Positions 9,023 through 11,034 of a DNA stretch of 11,034 bases are shown here, piece after piece. The notes beneath the pieces were generated by a model. That model made no database searches. It was not told the origin of the DNA and was given only the letters and a program-made list of their open reading frames with translations. This stretch comes from Brevundimonas sp. UBA2388 (lineage in GTDB: Bacteria; Pseudomonadota; Alphaproteobacteria; Caulobacterales; Caulobacteraceae). The DNA lies in assembly GCA_002343425.1 (NCBI GenBank), contig DDSO01000139.1, forward strand, positions 3,334 through 14,367, in the 5' to 3' direction. The translations under genes were made by a program, and so were the position numbers. How positions within the stretch are numbered: the stretch's first letter is position 1; each line of letters opens with the position of its first letter.

Positions 9023-11034
9023 ATGCGCACCACCACCATCGACGTTTCCGGATTCCGCACCCCGCTGGATCCGCTCGTGATCGAGAAACACCTGCGGGGT
9101 CTGAAGGGCGTGCTGGACGCCGCCGCCAACTTCGGCTCGGCCACCGCCACGGTGCGCTACGACGAGGCCCGTCTCAGCCAGGCCGAACTGGAACAGGCGG
9201 TGCGGGACTGCGGCTTCCATTGCCGGGGCGTGGTCGTGCCCCGACACGTCTGCGTCCCGCATGAGGATGCCGTGGGCGCCCGCGCCGCGCACCCCCGCCA
9301 TCCGGCGCCCCCTGCCGCTCCCGACGATCATGCGGCTCGCCCCGGGCACGGCGCCGCAGCCGGTCCCGACGACATGGCCGAGATGGGGCACGGCCCCGGC
9401 ATGGACATGCAGGCCATGGCCCGGGACATGCGCAACCGCTTCCTGATCGCGCTCGGCTTCACCGTTCCGATCTTCTTCCTCGCCCCGATGGGCATGGACT
9501 TCATGCGCGTGGCGCCGCCGTTCGGCCTGCCGCTGAAGCCCCTGCTGTTCGTTCTGGCGAGCGCCGCCATCCTCTACCCCGGCTGGCCCTTCTACATCGC
9601 CGCCGTCCGGGCGCTGCGTCGCGGCGTGCTCAATATGGCGGTGCTGGTCCTGCTCAGCGTCGGCACCGGCTATCTGTTCAGCGTCGGAGCGACCTTCCTC
9701 TACGACGCGCCGGACTTCTACGAGGCTTCGGCCCTGCTGCTGGTCTTCATTCTCATGGGGCACTGGCTCGAGATGCGGGCGCGGGCCGGCGCCTCGGACG
9801 CCATTCGCAGGCTGATGGACCTGGCGCCGCCCACCGCCCGGGTGCTGCGCGACGGCGTCGAGGTCGAGGTCCCGACCTCCGCCGTTCTGGTCGGCGACCG
9901 GGTGGTGGTGCGGCCGGGCGGCCGCATCCCCGTGGACGGCGTCATCGAGGACGGCGGATCGGAGGTCGACGAATCCATGCTCACCGGCGAATCCCTGCCG
10001 GTGATGAAGGGGGTCGGCGATGCCGTGACCGGCGGCGCCATCAACAAGACCGGGGCCTTCCGCTACCGCGCCACCCGGGTGGGCGCCGACACCGCCCTGG
10101 CCCAGATCGTCAAGCTGGTGCAGGAGGCGCAGAACTCCAAGGCCCCCGCCCAACTGCTCGCCGACCGCGCCTCCCAGTGGCTGGTGCTGGCGGCCATCGT
10201 CATCGGCCTGCTCACCTTCGGAATCTGGTTCTGGATCCTGGGCCAGACCCTGCTGTTCGCCCTGACCCTGACCATCACCGTCTTCGTCATCGCCTGCCCC
10301 GATGCGCTGGGCCTGGCCACGCCCATGGCCATCATGGTGGGCACCGGGCTGGGAGCCCGGCACGGCGTGCTGATCAAAAACGCCGCCGCCCTCGAGGATG
10401 CGGTCAAGCTGGATGTGATCGTCTTCGACAAGACCGGCACCCTGACCCTCGGCGCGCCCAAGGTCGTCCAGGTCACCCCGGCCGCCGGGGTGGACGAGAC
10501 CGACCTGCTGATCACGGCCGCGGCCCTCGAGCGAGGGTCGGAACACCATATCGCCAAGGCCGTGCTGGAACGGGCGAAGGAGCTCCCCGAAGTGGCGGCG
10601 ACCGGCTTCGAATCCTTCGGCGGCAAGGGGCTGCGGGCGACCGTGGACGGGCGCACCGTGCTGTCCGGCAACCGTATGCTGATGGCCGACAACGGCGTCG
10701 AGCTCGGCGAGCTGGCCGCGGAATCCGAACGGCTGCAGGGCGCCGGGCGCACCGTCGTCCACATCGCCCGCGACGGCCGCGTCATCGGCCTGATCGCGGT
10801 GGCCGACGCCGTGCGGCCGACCGCCGGGGCCACCATCCGCCGGCTGCAGGGCCTCGGCGTCAAGGTGGCCATGATCACCGGCGACAACCTCGGCACGGCG
10901 CGGCGCATCGCGGACGAACTGGGCATCGACATCGTGCTGGCCGAGGTCCTGCCCGGGGACAAGGCGCTCAAGATCAAGGAGCTCCAGGGCCAAGGCCACA
11001 GGGTCGGCATGGTCGGCGACGGCGTCAACGACGC
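9023..11034 (+). CDS. P1B-type heavy-metal-translocating ATPase with CPD motif (partial, C-terminus beyond window)
   Basis: The 670 visible residues belong to an inner-membrane pump that moves transition-metal ions using ATP. Residues 3-70 have the spacing of an HMA domain but read [10 protein letters not shown] where GMxCxxC is expected; Cys63 and Cys67 lie at its end. A His/Met-rich linker follows (about 75-132, with [11 protein letters not shown]). Helices begin near 140. The actuator motif is TGES (321-324), the membrane metal motif CPD (425-427, [11 protein letters not shown]), the phosphorylation site DKTGT (469-473), the nucleotide-domain motif SEHH (506-509, usually SEHP) and the hinge start GDGVND (665-670) at the window edge. 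CPD differs from the CPC of CopA/ZntA and the CPH of CopB, so the metal is uncertain; copper-like monovalent ions are my first guess. The ATG has GGAG 9 bases upstream. Confidence 0.93.
   Translation, partial: MRTTTIDVSGFRTPLDPLVIEKHLRGLKGVLDAAANFGSATATVRYDEARLSQAELEQAVRDCGFHCRGVVVPRHVCVPHEDAVGARAAHPRHPAPPAAPDDHAARPGHGAAAGPDDMAEMGHGPGMDMQAMARDMRNRFLIALGFTVPIFFLAPMGMDFMRVAPPFGLPLKPLLFVLASAAILYPGWPFYIAAVRALRRGVLNMAVLVLLSVGTGYLFSVGATFLYDAPDFYEASALLLVFILMGHWLEMRARAGASDAIRRLMDLAPPTARVLRDGVEVEVPTSAVLVGDRVVVRPGGRIPVDGVIEDGGSEVDESMLTGESLPVMKGVGDAVTGGAINKTGAFRYRATRVGADTALAQIVKLVQEAQNSKAPAQLLADRASQWLVLAAIVIGLLTFGIWFWILGQTLLFALTLTITVFVIACPDALGLATPMAIMVGTGLGARHGVLIKNAAALEDAVKLDVIVFDKTGTLTLGAPKVVQVTPAAGVDETDLLITAAALERGSEHHIAKAVLERAKELPEVAATGFESFGGKGLRATVDGRTVLSGNRMLMADNGVELGELAAESERLQGAGRTVVHIARDGRVIGLIAVADAVRPTAGATIRRLQGLGVKVAMITGDNLGTARRIADELGIDIVLAEVLPGDKALKIKELQGQGHRVGMVGDGVND

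Noticed and set aside
9005..10999. 664-codon minus-strand open frame opposite the P-type ATPase
   Set aside because: His/Gly/Asp-rich antisense shadow of a gene whose plus-strand motifs are unambiguous.

Overview
This is a very GC-rich window with proteobacterial gene families, most likely an alphaproteobacterium (Caulobacterales- or Rhizobiales-like). That guess rests on base composition, the style of the metal-efflux proteins and gene order; there is no rRNA or other taxonomic marker. It looks like part of an accessory metal-efflux and low-oxygen/fermentation island. No tRNA, rRNA, CRISPR array, insertion sequence or integrase is visible.

Left part, minus strand (about 1-2070, transcribed right to left). 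A ribose-phosphate pyrophosphokinase paralogue (1129-2070) is followed by a small exported Cys/Met-containing protein (570-932, possibly starting at 1106). Next comes the N-terminal 155 residues of a TolC/CusC-type outer-membrane metal-efflux protein (1-466), which runs off the left edge. In this gene order an RND efflux pump would be expected beyond the edge.

Middle part, minus strand (2228-8159). A tight operon encodes a YbhG-F-S-R-like exporter: a membrane-anchored HlyD-type adaptor (7188-8159), a tandem ABC ATPase (5477-7183) and two ABC-2 permeases (4386-5480 and 3283-4386). A D-2-hydroxyacid (D-lactate-type) dehydrogenase (2228-3265) follows. Junctions are 4 bp apart, 4 bp overlapping, 1 bp overlapping and 17 bp apart, so translation is probably coupled. 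A hairpin lies between the dehydrogenase and the PRPP synthetase.

Right part (8160-11034). The roughly 860 bp between the adaptor gene and the next intact gene is a gene graveyard. On the minus strand, 8228-8475 is the frameshifted N-terminal stub of an acetate kinase. On the plus strand, 8636-9001 is the C-terminal part of an isoprenylcysteine carboxyl methyltransferase (ICMT)-family membrane protein, interrupted by a TAG where the family has a conserved Tyr codon. Immediately downstream, a P1B-type heavy-metal ATPase (9023 to the right edge) starts on the plus strand. It has an unusual CPD membrane motif, a degenerate HMA domain without CxxC, a His/Met-rich linker and SEHH in place of SEHP.

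Taken together, the window pairs envelope and metal export (ABC exporter, P-type ATPase, TolC-like channel) with anaerobic carbon metabolism (hydroxyacid dehydrogenase, acetate kinase remnant, PRPP synthetase). The exporter and ATPase are intact as far as visible, while two accessory genes between them have decayed.
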